Part shown: positions 1 to 8,937 of the stretch, piece by piece
How the letters are laid out: the number at the start of each line of letters is the position of its first letter
Numbering within the stretch: the stretch's first letter is position 1
From: Oceanospirillales bacterium
Lineage (GTDB): Bacteria; Pseudomonadota; Gammaproteobacteria; Pseudomonadales; Endozoicomonadaceae
Length of the DNA: 64,000 nt
Direction of reading: 5' to 3'
NCBI GenBank assembly: GCA_004762125.1
Contig: SIHQ01000003.1
Span: forward strand, 62,001-126,000
The notes under the pieces: generated by a model
What the model saw: the letters and a program-made list of their open reading frames with translations, nothing else
What the model was told of the DNA's origin: nothing
Databases searched by the model: none
Made by a program: the position numbers and the translations under genes

Positions 1-30
1 ACACTGACAATGACCGTTGCTGCTGAGTAA
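1..30 (+). CDS. 3' end of an upstream gene, probably a pilin subunit (partial)
   Basis: The first ten codons read to a TAA stop and end in TLTMTVAAE. Alternating hydrophobic C-termini of this kind (a final beta-strand of the type DTLTxTV) are common in CS1-type pilins. The following genes are a minor pilin, an usher and a chaperone, so a major pilin upstream is the natural guess. The rest of the gene lies outside the window, so the assignment rests on nine residues and context only. Confidence 0.45.
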   Translation, partial: TLTMTVAAE

Positions 31-38
31 TCTCCCCT

Positions 39-72
39 AAGAAGGGCTGGCCTACCAGTCCTTCTTCTTTTT
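39..72 (+). terminator. Rho-independent terminator after the partial pilin gene
   Basis: Two 12-base arms (39-50 and 55-66) pair with one G-T wobble around a 4-base loop, followed by a T-rich run at 67-72. It lies right after the stop codon at 28-30. In pilus operons such a hairpin between the major pilin and downstream genes often lets the pilin be made in excess. Confidence 0.75.
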
Positions 73-141
73 CACCACCCTGTCCCGCCGCAAGCTCCTA
101 CACTCAAAAGAAGCCATTACATTTTGCAGCAGGGAAAGCTC

Positions 142-1056
142 ATGCTTAATCGATTCCTCTCTTGTGTCTTTTTATTATCCTTTATTCATTCTGCTCAAGC
201 AGCGAATAACAATATGCGCTTTGAGCACCTCTCCGAGCCTATTCGTATTGACTGGCAGGGAGGGCAAGCTGCAGCTCAGACTTCACGCCTATTCTGCCTT
301 AAAACTGACAATAGTGCTGAGCCCAGCCGACTAGAGAGCAGTACTATTAGCTACTTTCTGCGTTTCCAAGGTTTAAGCAACGGTAGTAATGACATTCTGG
401 CAGTCAGTGAGGGAAACCAGTTACCAGTCACCCTAAGTCTGGCAACGTCTGGACGAACACAGAGCGTTGTCGCGAATCGTGACACAGACATCATCCATGG
501 TGATACCTTCTGTGAGGGGCCTGGCAATAATCTGCGGCTGGAAGCTCGGGTCAATAATCTCCGGAATTATCCTGCCGGAAACTATCAAGCGATTGTCAGA
601 GTTTCTGCCAAAACAGGGCTATATGAAGCACTGTCAGAACAAACTTTCAATATCGAGATCCGCATACCCGAGATGATCACACTGAGCATACCGGAGAAGG
701 TAATTGTTCTGGATGATTTCAAAAAACCTCAAAAAGAAGTCAAGTTCTGCGTGAATCGCAATGGTTCAGGTAGCTTTACTCTACGAGCTACCACTCCGAG
801 CTCCAATGACGGTTCCTTTGAAATGGTTCGTGCTGGCCAGCAGCCTGATCGAATAAAATACCATCTAGCGGTAAGGAGCAGTACCAAAGGACTTCAGACC
901 ATAACCCCTCAGGCTCTGCTTACAGGTCTGAAAGGAAGCAAAAGTTGTGATTCAAGCAGCCTGTTTCTTAACGTTTCTGTTCCAGCCTCTGAAATTGAAC
1001 GTGCTTACGCCGGTGACTATCAAGGACAACTGACCATCAGTGTCGGGGTGCAATAA
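142..1056 (+). CDS. Exported minor pilin / pilus tip-type protein of a CS1-like fimbria
   Basis: A 304-residue exported protein. The ATG at 142 is preferred over a TTG at 124 because an AGGGA-like ribosome site precedes it and it opens directly on a signal peptide (MLNRFLSCVFLLSF, cleavage after SAQA). The mature part looks like two beta-rich domains (about 21-180 and 180-304), with two cysteines in each half. It ends in GDYQGQLTISVGVQ, a donor-strand-like C-terminus. It sits between a probable pilin and the usher, so it is most likely a minor or tip subunit of the same fimbria, assembled on the outer membrane. The family was not recognised from a specific motif; the role comes from position and fold-like features. 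Confidence 0.55.
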   Translation: MLNRFLSCVFLLSFIHSAQAANNNMRFEHLSEPIRIDWQGGQAAAQTSRLFCLKTDNSAEPSRLESSTISYFLRFQGLSNGSNDILAVSEGNQLPVTLSLATSGRTQSVVANRDTDIIHGDTFCEGPGNNLRLEARVNNLRNYPAGNYQAIVRVSAKTGLYEALSEQTFNIEIRIPEMITLSIPEKVIVLDDFKKPQKEVKFCVNRNGSGSFTLRATTPSSNDGSFEMVRAGQQPDRIKYHLAVRSSTKGLQTITPQALLTGLKGSKSCDSSSLFLNVSVPASEIERAYAGDYQGQLTISVGVQ

Positions 1057-1088
1057 ATCAGGTATCAGTCGATAACTGCCTATGAATG

Positions 1089-1115
1089 AAAAGTGAGGTT
1101 GTACCTCACTTTTTC
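1089..1115 (+). terminator. Rho-independent terminator between minor pilin and usher
   Basis: Perfect 11-base arms (1089-1099 and 1103-1113) surround a 3-base loop and end in a T run. It lies 33 bases after the minor pilin stop and about 75 bases before the usher start. Usher expression therefore needs either read-through or its own promoter. Confidence 0.8.
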
Positions 1116-1190
1116 AGGTTTTCTTAGAGCAGAAACCCTGAAAAAGCAGGTGCACTCAACTAACAAGAACATAACCAGCCGGATTCAGCC

Positions 1191-3665
1191 ATGGAAAAGG
1201 TACTCAATACCTTAAGGCGTGAGATTTTCAGTATCCCTGCCTTTTTTTTGCTTCTTAGCGCCAGCCTCCCTGCTTTCAGTGCAGACACTGTTTTTGAAGA
1301 AGAGGGCATTCCTGATGGATTTGAGTTGCTCGCTTCACCTCAGTTAACGGTTGTTGATGTCTATTACAACGGACGTTATATCAATGCCTTCAAAGCGGTT
1401 TATACACCGACCACTGTGGAATTTTCCGACCCTGAGCAAGTTGTAAGAGTTCTATCTGGAGTCAACAACGCTAAATTGGTCACTGAAGCCTTGACCGGCC
1501 CTCAGGACAGGCACGACGACTATCGATGCAGCGACAGGACGATCTGCCCAAATCTGATACCTGATGTGGCTGGCCTCATTTTTGACGAATCACGATTCCG
1601 CGTTGATCTGGTCGTAAACCCGGAATTTCTGGTTCCTCCTGAAGAACTTACTCAGCGCTATCTTCCTGATTCCACATCAGATACTGCATTCTTGCAAACG
1701 GTGAACACCTTGTTTTCCGGTTCTCGCAGCAGTGGCGACAATGATGAGAATAATGAAACCTGGACACTGTTTGGTCGCTCCCTGCTTTCCTTCCAGGAAA
1801 ACAATATCGAAAGCCTCTGGGACTACGACAAAGAACGCCATACCAGTGTCAGAAGCTTGTCCTTCAATCATGATAAGGAAGGATTTGCTTACGGAGTCGG
1901 TCTGATTCAGAGTCAGAGTTTTGGCCTGACCTTTACCGCTGACCAGACCATGATTGGCGGCCGTCTTGGCACATCTCTGCGCACTCTGCTTAATAACGGT
2001 ATTACCCAGAGCACTCGACTTGAAGTGTTCCGGTCTAATCGTGGCCGCGTTGAAGTATTCCGCGATGGCCGCCTGATTCACTCAGAATTTCAGGAAGCGG
2101 GCAGTCAACTGATCAATACCGTAGCGTTTCCTTCCGGAGCCTATGAGATCACCATTAAACAGTATGACGGCGATATTCTACGCCAGGAAGATACCCGCTT
2201 CTTTGTAAAAACCACCTTTCTCCCACCAGATGATGAGCCTCAGTATTTTCTGGAAGTGGGTAAACCTGTCAACACCGCGACAGATAAGACCTTCCCTGGG
2301 ACTCGGGATGCCTCTCTGGTACGTTCAGGTTATAACTGGCGAGCTGGAGAAACAGCCAGCCTGGCCATTGCAGGCGCTGCTTCCGGAAAAGAAGCATTAC
2401 TTGAACTGTCAGGCCTTAAGCTGGGCGACTTTTATCAGCTGGGAACCAGCGTTATGGTGGCAGACCGGGACCGGTATGGTTTCTCCATGATGTCGTTCCT
2501 GAAAATGGGGCGAGCCAATCTGAACCTGAGTTACAGAAGGCTTTGGAGCAAACCTATTAAGGAGAACCCTACGGAAGATGATTACCTTCTGCTGGGTAAC
2601 AGCTTCTATCAGGGTACTGCTTCGCTGGGTATCGCTGCCGGTAAAGGTAACCTCGATCTACGTAGAAGTTATTTCAAAGACAATTCAAGTGATGGCACTC
2701 GCATCATTGATGGCATTTCATACAGCTTCCCACTCTGGCGGGAATCAGGTTATGAACTTCAATTCAAAACCGATCTGTCACAGGAACGAGATAACCTGCG
2801 TATTCTGGCAGGCATTGAGCTTCGGCAGTGGACTCGAAGCTGGTACAACCGAGTCTCTTATCAAGCTGAACATCACAGCGATAAAATCGGCGACACCAAA
2901 AAAACCGACCGGGATGACCATTACAGAGCGGCCACTACCTGGTATGACCGTGACACCTTCGAAGCTGACGTAGAGCTTGAAGGTTATGCTGAAAAGCAGA
3001 ATAACCGATCAACCCTGGGAGCCGGTATTCACTATAACGGTCAATATCTGGACTCTACTGCTCGCATCAACCACCTCAGACAGGAAGGCAGAGACGATGT
3101 CACTAGCTATTCCGGTAGCTTGAATACCAGTTTGATAACCGATGGAAAGAGAATTGTTATTGGTGGCGAAGGTAATACCGAAAGTGGTCTTCTGATTAAG
3201 CTGAACGGTCAGGTGAAAGGAGATTTCGATATTCTGGTGAACGGCCAGCGCCGTGGTTATGGCAGTGTTGGTAGTAGTACCCTGATTAACTTACCTTCAT
3301 TTGAACGCTACCGCGTATCTATTCGATCCAGGGGCGAGTCTTACTTCGAGTTTGATGAACGGGATCTGGAATTCGCTCTTTACCCCGGCAATGTTCAAAG
3401 CTTTAGCTGGGACATTGAGCAGGTACTGGTTGTTATCGGTCAATTGCTGGACAGCAATGGTCAACCGATTAAAAGAGCAGAACTGGAAGGTGTGACCGGA
3501 GTAGCAGACACGGATTTAGATGGTAATTTTCAGGCAAGAATTAATACAGCCACTCGGAAGCTTAGTGCCAATCTTGAAAATGGTGGTCGCTGTACATTTG
3601 AACTGCCTGAGCAGCTGAAAGTTCGTAGAGGTATCGTTTTGGCTGGAGAATTGATTTGTAAATAA
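1191..3665 (+). CDS. Outer-membrane fimbrial usher, CS1/CFA (TcfC/CooC) type
   Basis: An 824-residue usher that exports and orders pilin subunits through the outer membrane. A signal peptide spans about residues 1-30 (cleavage near PAFSA). An N-terminal chaperone-docking-like region follows, with two nearby cysteines (YRCSDRTICPN). A long beta-barrel region with many alternating-strand segments comes next, then C-terminal small beta domains (about 660-824) ending in a Cys-containing segment. Phrases such as RVEVFRDGRLIHSEFQ, SGAYEITIKQYDG and FFVKTTFLPP are typical of the TcfC/CooC usher subfamily rather than the PapC/FimD type. Length agrees with that family (about 800-870). The gene is convergent with the chaperone gene and shares a bidirectional terminator with it. 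Confidence 0.87.
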   Translation: MEKVLNTLRREIFSIPAFFLLLSASLPAFSADTVFEEEGIPDGFELLASPQLTVVDVYYNGRYINAFKAVYTPTTVEFSDPEQVVRVLSGVNNAKLVTEALTGPQDRHDDYRCSDRTICPNLIPDVAGLIFDESRFRVDLVVNPEFLVPPEELTQRYLPDSTSDTAFLQTVNTLFSGSRSSGDNDENNETWTLFGRSLLSFQENNIESLWDYDKERHTSVRSLSFNHDKEGFAYGVGLIQSQSFGLTFTADQTMIGGRLGTSLRTLLNNGITQSTRLEVFRSNRGRVEVFRDGRLIHSEFQEAGSQLINTVAFPSGAYEITIKQYDGDILRQEDTRFFVKTTFLPPDDEPQYFLEVGKPVNTATDKTFPGTRDASLVRSGYNWRAGETASLAIAGAASGKEALLELSGLKLGDFYQLGTSVMVADRDRYGFSMMSFLKMGRANLNLSYRRLWSKPIKENPTEDDYLLLGNSFYQGTASLGIAAGKGNLDLRRSYFKDNSSDGTRIIDGISYSFPLWRESGYELQFKTDLSQERDNLRILAGIELRQWTRSWYNRVSYQAEHHSDKIGDTKKTDRDDHYRAATTWYDRDTFEADVELEGYAEKQNNRSTLGAGIHYNGQYLDSTARINHLRQEGRDDVTSYSGSLNTSLITDGKRIVIGGEGNTESGLLIKLNGQVKGDFDILVNGQRRGYGSVGSSTLINLPSFERYRVSIRSRGESYFEFDERDLEFALYPGNVQSFSWDIEQVLVVIGQLLDSNGQPIKRAELEGVTGVADTDLDGNFQARINTATRKLSANLENGGRCTFELPEQLKVRRGIVLAGELICK

Positions 3666-3686
3666 GGTGCTTAGGCACCTTATTTA
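3659..3686. terminator. Bidirectional terminator between usher and chaperone
   Basis: Perfect 12-base arms (3659-3670 and 3675-3686) with loop TTAG. The A-rich and T-rich ends make it work in both directions. The usher stop codon TAA lies inside the left arm, and the convergent chaperone gene ends at 3698. Confidence 0.8.
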
Positions 3687-3697
3687 CTCTTGGCGGG

Positions 3698-4453
3698 TTA
3701 TCTGGAAGTCAGGTTTTTAACGGCAGTACCAAATGTCTGGATTTTCACGCCATTACCATCATCTACTTCATAAAATACTGGGCCACTGAATGGCGTTTTC
3801 AGTTCCCAGGTATTTCCTGCGTAAAGTCTTCGATTCGGTAATTTTTCACACTCTTTCTTCTTTTCCGGATGACACTGGTAGCCATTCTGAAGAATGGCAT
3901 TACTGTTGCCTTTGTTCTGGAAAATAATACGTCCCGGCTGACGTTCAGTAATGATACTGGCTATAGGGTTCTCTGGACGCACTATAACCAGATTGTCGTA
4001 GGCCGCTAATATTCTGATTCCGGATTTTTTGGCTTTCAGTTTGCCAATAGCTGGCGAGAAGTTGACCCGAAAGATTCGATCTTTCAAAACACTCTCTTCA
4101 AGTGAAACCAGTCTGACATTCTTCTGGCTGTTGCCTGGAATAATCAGTTTTTTAGGCGTGGCCACCAACGGAACATTCTTCAAATCCTGCAAAGGCACTC
4201 TTTTTTCCTTAGCTGTGCCGGGATTCACGATTTCAAAAACATTAACGGTGACATACAAATTGCTCTGATCGCCGTTGAAAACAGTGATGTCCTGATGAGG
4301 AGCAACATCAGGCTGAAAATCGACAATCATACGATTGAGCGTCATATCTGCTTGAACAGATATAGAAGTAAAAGCCACCGAGGCTATAAAACCAGTGAAG
4401 ATATTCCATAGATTGTTTCTGAAGAACAATCGCCTGCCAAGTTGAAATTCCAT
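3698..4453 (-). CDS. Periplasmic pilus chaperone, CS1/alternate chaperone-usher type
   Basis: A 251-residue protein that would cap pilin subunits in the periplasm and deliver them to the usher. It starts with a positively charged, hydrophobic export segment (about residues 1-36, ending near VQA). An immunoglobulin-like N-terminal domain follows, with MIVDFQPDVAPHQDITVFN, then KKLIIPGNSQKNVRLVS (the PapD-like strand region) and RIFRVNFSP. The C-terminal domain has a pair of cysteines (YQCHPEKKKECE). The layout matches the CooB/CfaA class rather than classic PapD. It is encoded on the strand opposite the pilins and usher, which is unusual for a pilus operon. It starts about 100 bases past the end of the autotransporter gene on the same strand. 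Confidence 0.8.
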   Translation of the reverse strand: MEFQLGRRLFFRNNLWNIFTGFIASVAFTSISVQADMTLNRMIVDFQPDVAPHQDITVFNGDQSNLYVTVNVFEIVNPGTAKEKRVPLQDLKNVPLVATPKKLIIPGNSQKNVRLVSLEESVLKDRIFRVNFSPAIGKLKAKKSGIRILAAYDNLVIVRPENPIASIITERQPGRIIFQNKGNSNAILQNGYQCHPEKKKECEKLPNRRLYAGNTWELKTPFSGPVFYEVDDGNGVKIQTFGTAVKNLTSR

Positions 4454-4538
4454 ATTCGCCTCAAGTCCATTTCAAGGTATCTAGGTTACCTTTAATGGTA
4501 GTTCAGCTTGGCAAAGCTGTTGCCAGGATTAAAGGAGC

Positions 4539-4562
4539 AGAAGCTTCCGGTTAGAAGCTTCT
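4539..4562 (-). terminator. Hairpin at the 3' end of the autotransporter gene
   Basis: Perfect 9-base arms (4539-4547 and 4554-4562) with a 6-base loop that contains the stop codon of the autotransporter gene. No strong T run follows on the minus strand, so it may be a weak or attenuating terminator in front of the chaperone gene. Confidence 0.4.
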
Positions 4563-7100
4563 TTCATACTCCAGCTGCAGTCCGTGGCTGTTACTGGTGG
4601 ATGAATGGGTGCCTGAGTAGCTCAATGCAATATGACCACTTCCTGCTCTTTTATGCAGGGCCAGCCCGGTGAATAGAGCCTTGTCGCTGCTGCCAGGAAC
4701 ATTTAATTGTCTTTGCATACCGAATGGCAATTCATATCGGGTACTCTGCCCGGAAATCGTCTGGTGCTGGATACCAGCACGTACCTTCAGCTCCATCGGG
4801 CTTTCCATATCCATCAGGTAACCCAACTCCAACCCCAGACGAGTGACTGTCACCTGGCTGGCTGAGCTTCCTACTTTTACCTCTTTCCCCTGAGAAGATT
4901 CTTCCTGATAGTCACCGTGACTGGAGCGACTATTGATAACTTCAACCATAGGCGTCAGTGTTAAAAGCGGTGACAATGAATCAAGATGAATGTCATAGCC
5001 AACACCCAGATAGCCCGTAAGAGTATGTCCAGAGAACTCTGACTGGTATTGAGTACCAGCAGTATCGCTGTGCTTCATTACATAGGTGTCACTGGAATAA
5101 GTGAGCGCAGCATCTATATGCCAGTCATTCCTTGTGTATGAAATAAATGGGCCAATACCAATGCTCTCGATGCGGCCAGAACCATTGCTCTGGTTCAGAT
5201 TGTGCTGAGTCTTACCGATGGAAAGCATCATGCCTGTGATCAGGTTTTCATTCAGCTGATAAAAAACACCCGTTGTTAATCCATGACCTTTTATACTGCC
5301 ACCCGGCAAACCACCTGTAGCTTTTCGATTACCCTGAAGCATATTGAGTTGCACGAAATTATGCCAGCTTCCCACCTCACGATTGATGGTGCGGCTCTGG
5401 GCCGATGGATGAATACTGGCTACTGCATTATCGGGCACAACATCGTCAATACTGGTCATACCGTAGGAAAATAATCGACCGGTTCTGAAACCACTCATGA
5501 CACTGCTGAAGCCTGCCATTGTCGTCAGTATCATCATCGATGCAGCACTGTTTAAGGATTGAACGTCGAGAATTCCCTGCTCCACAGACTCACTGGCCTC
5601 AATGAGAATTCTCGAATTAAACTCAGCGTGTAAATCAACAAGCTCGACAGCTTGCTCGACAGGTGTCTCAACAGATTCTCTAGTTTTCTCAGCGGCAGCA
5701 ATACTCTCATCAATACTTTCTGACTCAACCTTCTTCCTTGCTTCATTCAGTTTTTTTCTTGCAACAGCTTTGGCTTTTTCTCGTTTCTCTTTTTGTTCAG
5801 CTTTCAGTACTGCTTCTGTAGATGGGTTCACAGCTATGATGCGCTTTTTTTCATCGCGCTCTTTCAACTGTTCTTCTTTAACCTTTCTGCGATGTTCTTT
5901 CTTCTGTGTATTTAGTTCTTCGTCAGTTTCCGGTGCAGAAACAAGCAAGGCTGTTTTTTTAATCTCACTGATCGTTTGTTTAATCGATTCAGAACGCAGG
6001 CTCTGCTTCATTCCAGTGTGATGAATAAATGCATCACTGTCCCTTGCCTTAGCGTTGTCGCTGTCGTCATAGACCAACACTATAGGCTCATATTTGCCCG
6101 TTTCTGAGTTGAGTACTAGTCGACTTTCATCAGTATGAGAGAATCTTCTAAAGTTATTAAAATTCAGTTTGCCGTCTCGCTGAGGAACAACTGAGACATG
6201 TCGTTCGATGTACTCACCTGAAGCATCCTTGTCGCAAACAAACTCGCTAGTTGATATATGAATTTTTTTTCCCTTTCTATCTTCTGATTGCCAGGTTTGA
6301 ATAACAGCCTCTTTATCAGGGACAGTTATAATCTCTGATTTTTGTTTCACTTTTTTATCAGAGCTACTGGTATCAGATTTGATCGAAATTATCTCAACCT
6401 GCTTCTCTGATTCATTAATGCCCAAAACCACATCATCTTCTTCTAAATAGTGGTCATGACTTCGGTTGGTGCTTACGCCTAAGTAGAGTTCTTTCAGAGC
6501 ACCCTGCTCATGAAAGCTTTTTGTCTGATCAAGTTTTCCAAATCGACTTTGTTGAGATTTGTCCATAAGCTTTTCCAGCACATCTCTACCACCCTGATCT
6601 TTTTTAATCAGCATAATTCCGGTATTTAGATAGGCCCAATCACTGTCTTCTTTTGCAACAATGACACTCTTGTCTTTTCCATATGCTTGAATAATTCGAT
6701 CCATCATGGCAGGACTGTTATTAACATCGTTAATAACAATGTCATCATCAACCCAGGCTACCCAGCTGTTCTCAGGGACATTTGAATCGTTCATAGCCTG
6801 TTGAAGAATGACAATTTTGGCCCAGTATTTTTGCTTACCGTTCAATGCTTTAATAACAGCCGAATTTGGCTGCGCAAGATCATGGAACTGGTAACCCATA
6901 CCTCGAAAGTCGGTATATTCTTTATGGTTCTGTTTTATATCTTCCGAATAGTCCCTTGGGTCACCACCCGAATAGATAGACCTGACGTACTTCGATTGAG
7001 GTATCTTTACTTTATCGTCTGCTTCATTCGACACAGGTTCAGCAAGCACCATGCTCGACGCAGTTAATAGTGTGATTAAAAGAGTGCGTAAATATTTCAT
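4551..7100 (-). CDS. Autotransporter with an N-terminal GT34-like glycosyltransferase domain
   Basis: An 849-residue protein with a signal peptide (1-20, cleavage after VLA). Residues about 35-370 resemble a GT-A glycosyltransferase of the GT34 (galactosyl/xylosyl) type. The order matches that family: YTDFRGMGYQFHDL, YWAKIVILQQAM, an acidic DDD at 118-120 inside WVAWVDDDIV (the metal and sugar-nucleotide DxD motif), LNTGIMLIKK at 158-167, and FIHHTGMKQ near 358-366. A charged Glu/Lys/Arg-rich, coiled-coil-like stalk covers about 395-480. The last 275 or so residues form an autotransporter beta-barrel, with repeated amphipathic strands and a final YERSF ending in Phe. Inference: a glycosyltransferase displayed on, or released from, the cell surface. 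Donor and acceptor are unknown. The residues about 235-345 look like an insertion in the transferase fold. The gene stands alone between the pilus cluster and dnaB. Confidence 0.75.
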   Translation of the reverse strand: MKYLRTLLITLLTASSMVLAEPVSNEADDKVKIPQSKYVRSIYSGGDPRDYSEDIKQNHKEYTDFRGMGYQFHDLAQPNSAVIKALNGKQKYWAKIVILQQAMNDSNVPENSWVAWVDDDIVINDVNNSPAMMDRIIQAYGKDKSVIVAKEDSDWAYLNTGIMLIKKDQGGRDVLEKLMDKSQQSRFGKLDQTKSFHEQGALKELYLGVSTNRSHDHYLEEDDVVLGINESEKQVEIISIKSDTSSSDKKVKQKSEIITVPDKEAVIQTWQSEDRKGKKIHISTSEFVCDKDASGEYIERHVSVVPQRDGKLNFNNFRRFSHTDESRLVLNSETGKYEPIVLVYDDSDNAKARDSDAFIHHTGMKQSLRSESIKQTISEIKKTALLVSAPETDEELNTQKKEHRRKVKEEQLKERDEKKRIIAVNPSTEAVLKAEQKEKREKAKAVARKKLNEARKKVESESIDESIAAAEKTRESVETPVEQAVELVDLHAEFNSRILIEASESVEQGILDVQSLNSAASMMILTTMAGFSSVMSGFRTGRLFSYGMTSIDDVVPDNAVASIHPSAQSRTINREVGSWHNFVQLNMLQGNRKATGGLPGGSIKGHGLTTGVFYQLNENLITGMMLSIGKTQHNLNQSNGSGRIESIGIGPFISYTRNDWHIDAALTYSSDTYVMKHSDTAGTQYQSEFSGHTLTGYLGVGYDIHLDSLSPLLTLTPMVEVINSRSSHGDYQEESSQGKEVKVGSSASQVTVTRLGLELGYLMDMESPMELKVRAGIQHQTISGQSTRYELPFGMQRQLNVPGSSDKALFTGLALHKRAGSGHIALSYSGTHSSTSNSHGLQLEYERSF

Positions 7101-7187
7101 AACGTTCCTTCCCTGTAACGTTTATTCGTAAGCTTGTTTACAGGCTAGAAGCCAATATCCTTAAAAAAAAGGAACTGGAAGGAAGTT

Positions 7188-7223
7188 GTTACCAGTACTC
7201 ACTGCAATGACAGTACTGGTAAC
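7188..7223. repeat. Long perfect inverted repeat between dnaB and the autotransporter gene
   Basis: Twelve-base arms (7188-7199 and 7212-7223) are perfectly complementary around a 12-base spacer. No T run follows on the minus strand, so a simple terminator for dnaB is not convincing. It may instead be a protein-binding site upstream of the autotransporter gene, or a transcript-stabilising hairpin. Confidence 0.5.
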
Positions 7224-7261
7224 AAAACAGGGGTGATTTATGGTTTAAAGCGGGTTTTCAA

Positions 7262-8668
7262 TCACTCGTCATCAAAGTTAGCAAAAGCATTCGCCGCCAG
7301 ATTCTCAAAGCGGGTGTACTGGCCAATAAAGGCCAATCGACATGATCCAATGGGACCATTACGCTGTTTACCAATAATAATCTCAGCAACACCCTTATAC
7401 TCGGTATCCGGGTTATAAACTTCATCACGATAGATAAACATGATGACGTCAGCATCCTGCTCAATCGCACCGGATTCACGAAGATCAGAGTTCACCGGAC
7501 GTTTATTAGGGCGCTGCTCAAGGGAGCGGTTTAACTGGGACAAAGCTACAACCGGAACTTCAAATTCCTTGGCAATCGATTTGAGAGATCGGGAAATTTC
7601 AGAGATCTCATTGGTACGACCTTCACTAAAACCGGGAATCTGCATCAACTGAAGGTAATCGATCATGATCAGACCCACATCACCATGCTCTCGCACTACA
7701 CGGCGAATACGGGAACGCATTTCAGATGGACTGATACCGGCCGTATCATCAATGAACAGCTTCTTGTCCTTGATTCGCTCTACTGCAGAAACCAGTTTTG
7801 GCCAGTCTTCTTCTTCCAGTTGACCGGAACGCACTTTGGATTGATTAATTCGGCCAAGAGATGACAACATTCGCATCATCAACTGATCACTGGGCATCTC
7901 CAGACTGAATACCATCACCACCTTGTCGGAGTTCAGTAGGGCATTCTCAACGAGGTTCATGGCAAAAGTGGTTTTACCCATGGAAGGTCGGGCAGCAACG
8001 ATAATCATGTCCGACTTGTTCATACCGGATGTCATTTCATCCAGATCTTTAAACCCTGTGGTAATACCGGTCAGACTGCCTTTGCTGTTAAACAGTTCAT
8101 CAATCTTTTGAACCGTATTATCAAGAATCTCCCGAACACCGACCGGGCCACCTTCCTTGGGTCGCTCTTCAGCAATGTTGAACACCAGCCGCTCAGCTTC
8201 ATCGAGAATGGCCTGGCTGTTGAGCCCTTCGGGCTGATAAGCCTTCTCGGAAATCCGGGAGCTGACATTGATCAGTTTTCTGAGAACCGACTTCTCCTGA
8301 ATGATGGAGGCATAGGCTTCAATATTGGCAATACCTGCCACGTTTGCCACGATTTCAGTGATATACCCCATACCACCAGCGCCTTCCAACTCACTCTGGT
8401 TATCCAAAGCCGCTGCAAGAGTCAGAGGGTCAAACGGAAGGCTTTCATTGGCTGAGGTAGCCATAGCCTTGAAGATGACTCTATGCCGGGGGTGATAAAA
8501 ATCTTCCGACACGATCTTATCTGCCACCTTATCCCAGGCTTCATTGTCCAGCAGCAGACCACCCAGCACTGATTGTTCTGCTTCAATGGAGTGAGGCGGA
8601 GTCTTCAGAGAGATTGTTGCTTCATCAATGGGGAGTTGTTCACTGTCCCGGATTAAACCTTCAAACAT
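7262..8668 (-). CDS. dnaB: Replicative DNA helicase DnaB
   Basis: A 468-residue protein, the usual DnaB length. The N-terminal domain (about 20-125, SIEAEQSVLGGLLLDN) interacts with primase. The RecA-like ATPase domain has the Walker A ARPSMGKTT at 225-233, a Walker B LIMIDYLQLM and the arginine-finger region EQRPNKRPVNSDLRESGAIEQDAD. It unwinds DNA at the replication fork as a hexameric ring. It lies downstream of rplI on the same strand, as in many gammaproteobacteria, but a terminator follows rplI, so dnaB probably uses its own promoter in 8669-8881. Confidence 0.97.
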   Translation of the reverse strand: MFEGLIRDSEQLPIDEATISLKTPPHSIEAEQSVLGGLLLDNEAWDKVADKIVSEDFYHPRHRVIFKAMATSANESLPFDPLTLAAALDNQSELEGAGGMGYITEIVANVAGIANIEAYASIIQEKSVLRKLINVSSRISEKAYQPEGLNSQAILDEAERLVFNIAEERPKEGGPVGVREILDNTVQKIDELFNSKGSLTGITTGFKDLDEMTSGMNKSDMIIVAARPSMGKTTFAMNLVENALLNSDKVVMVFSLEMPSDQLMMRMLSSLGRINQSKVRSGQLEEEDWPKLVSAVERIKDKKLFIDDTAGISPSEMRSRIRRVVREHGDVGLIMIDYLQLMQIPGFSEGRTNEISEISRSLKSIAKEFEVPVVALSQLNRSLEQRPNKRPVNSDLRESGAIEQDADVIMFIYRDEVYNPDTEYKGVAEIIIGKQRNGPIGSCRLAFIGQYTRFENLAANAFANFDDE

Positions 8669-8881
8669 GTCATTCAGATTTCATGGGCATTAAACAAAAA
8701 GAATACCGCAACTTCTCCCGAGTCTGAACCGTATCATTCACTTACTGATGTTTTTACACAAGATTCGAGCCGACCAGAACAGGAAATCACACTGATGTTT
8801 CTAGCAAGATCATCAACTATTTAAAGGAGTACGGGCTTAACCATGCAGACTATCTCGTATATTTGGCTGATGGGCAGACAT

Positions 8882-8913
8882 AAAAAAACGGAGCCACAAG
8901 GACTCCGTTTTTA
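8882..8913 (-). terminator. Rho-independent terminator of the rpsF-rpsR-rplI operon
   Basis: Read on the minus strand, an ACGGAGTC / GGCTCCGT stem with one wobble and a short loop is followed by a run of seven T. It begins 25 bases after the rplI stop codon and separates the ribosomal protein operon from dnaB. Confidence 0.85.
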
Positions 8914-8937
8914 ACATCAAGCTAGCTAAAACTGAAA

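Noticed and set aside
1677-2081. A 134-codon minus-strand frame inside the usher gene
   Set aside because: Shadow of the usher frame; no ribosome site or family motif.
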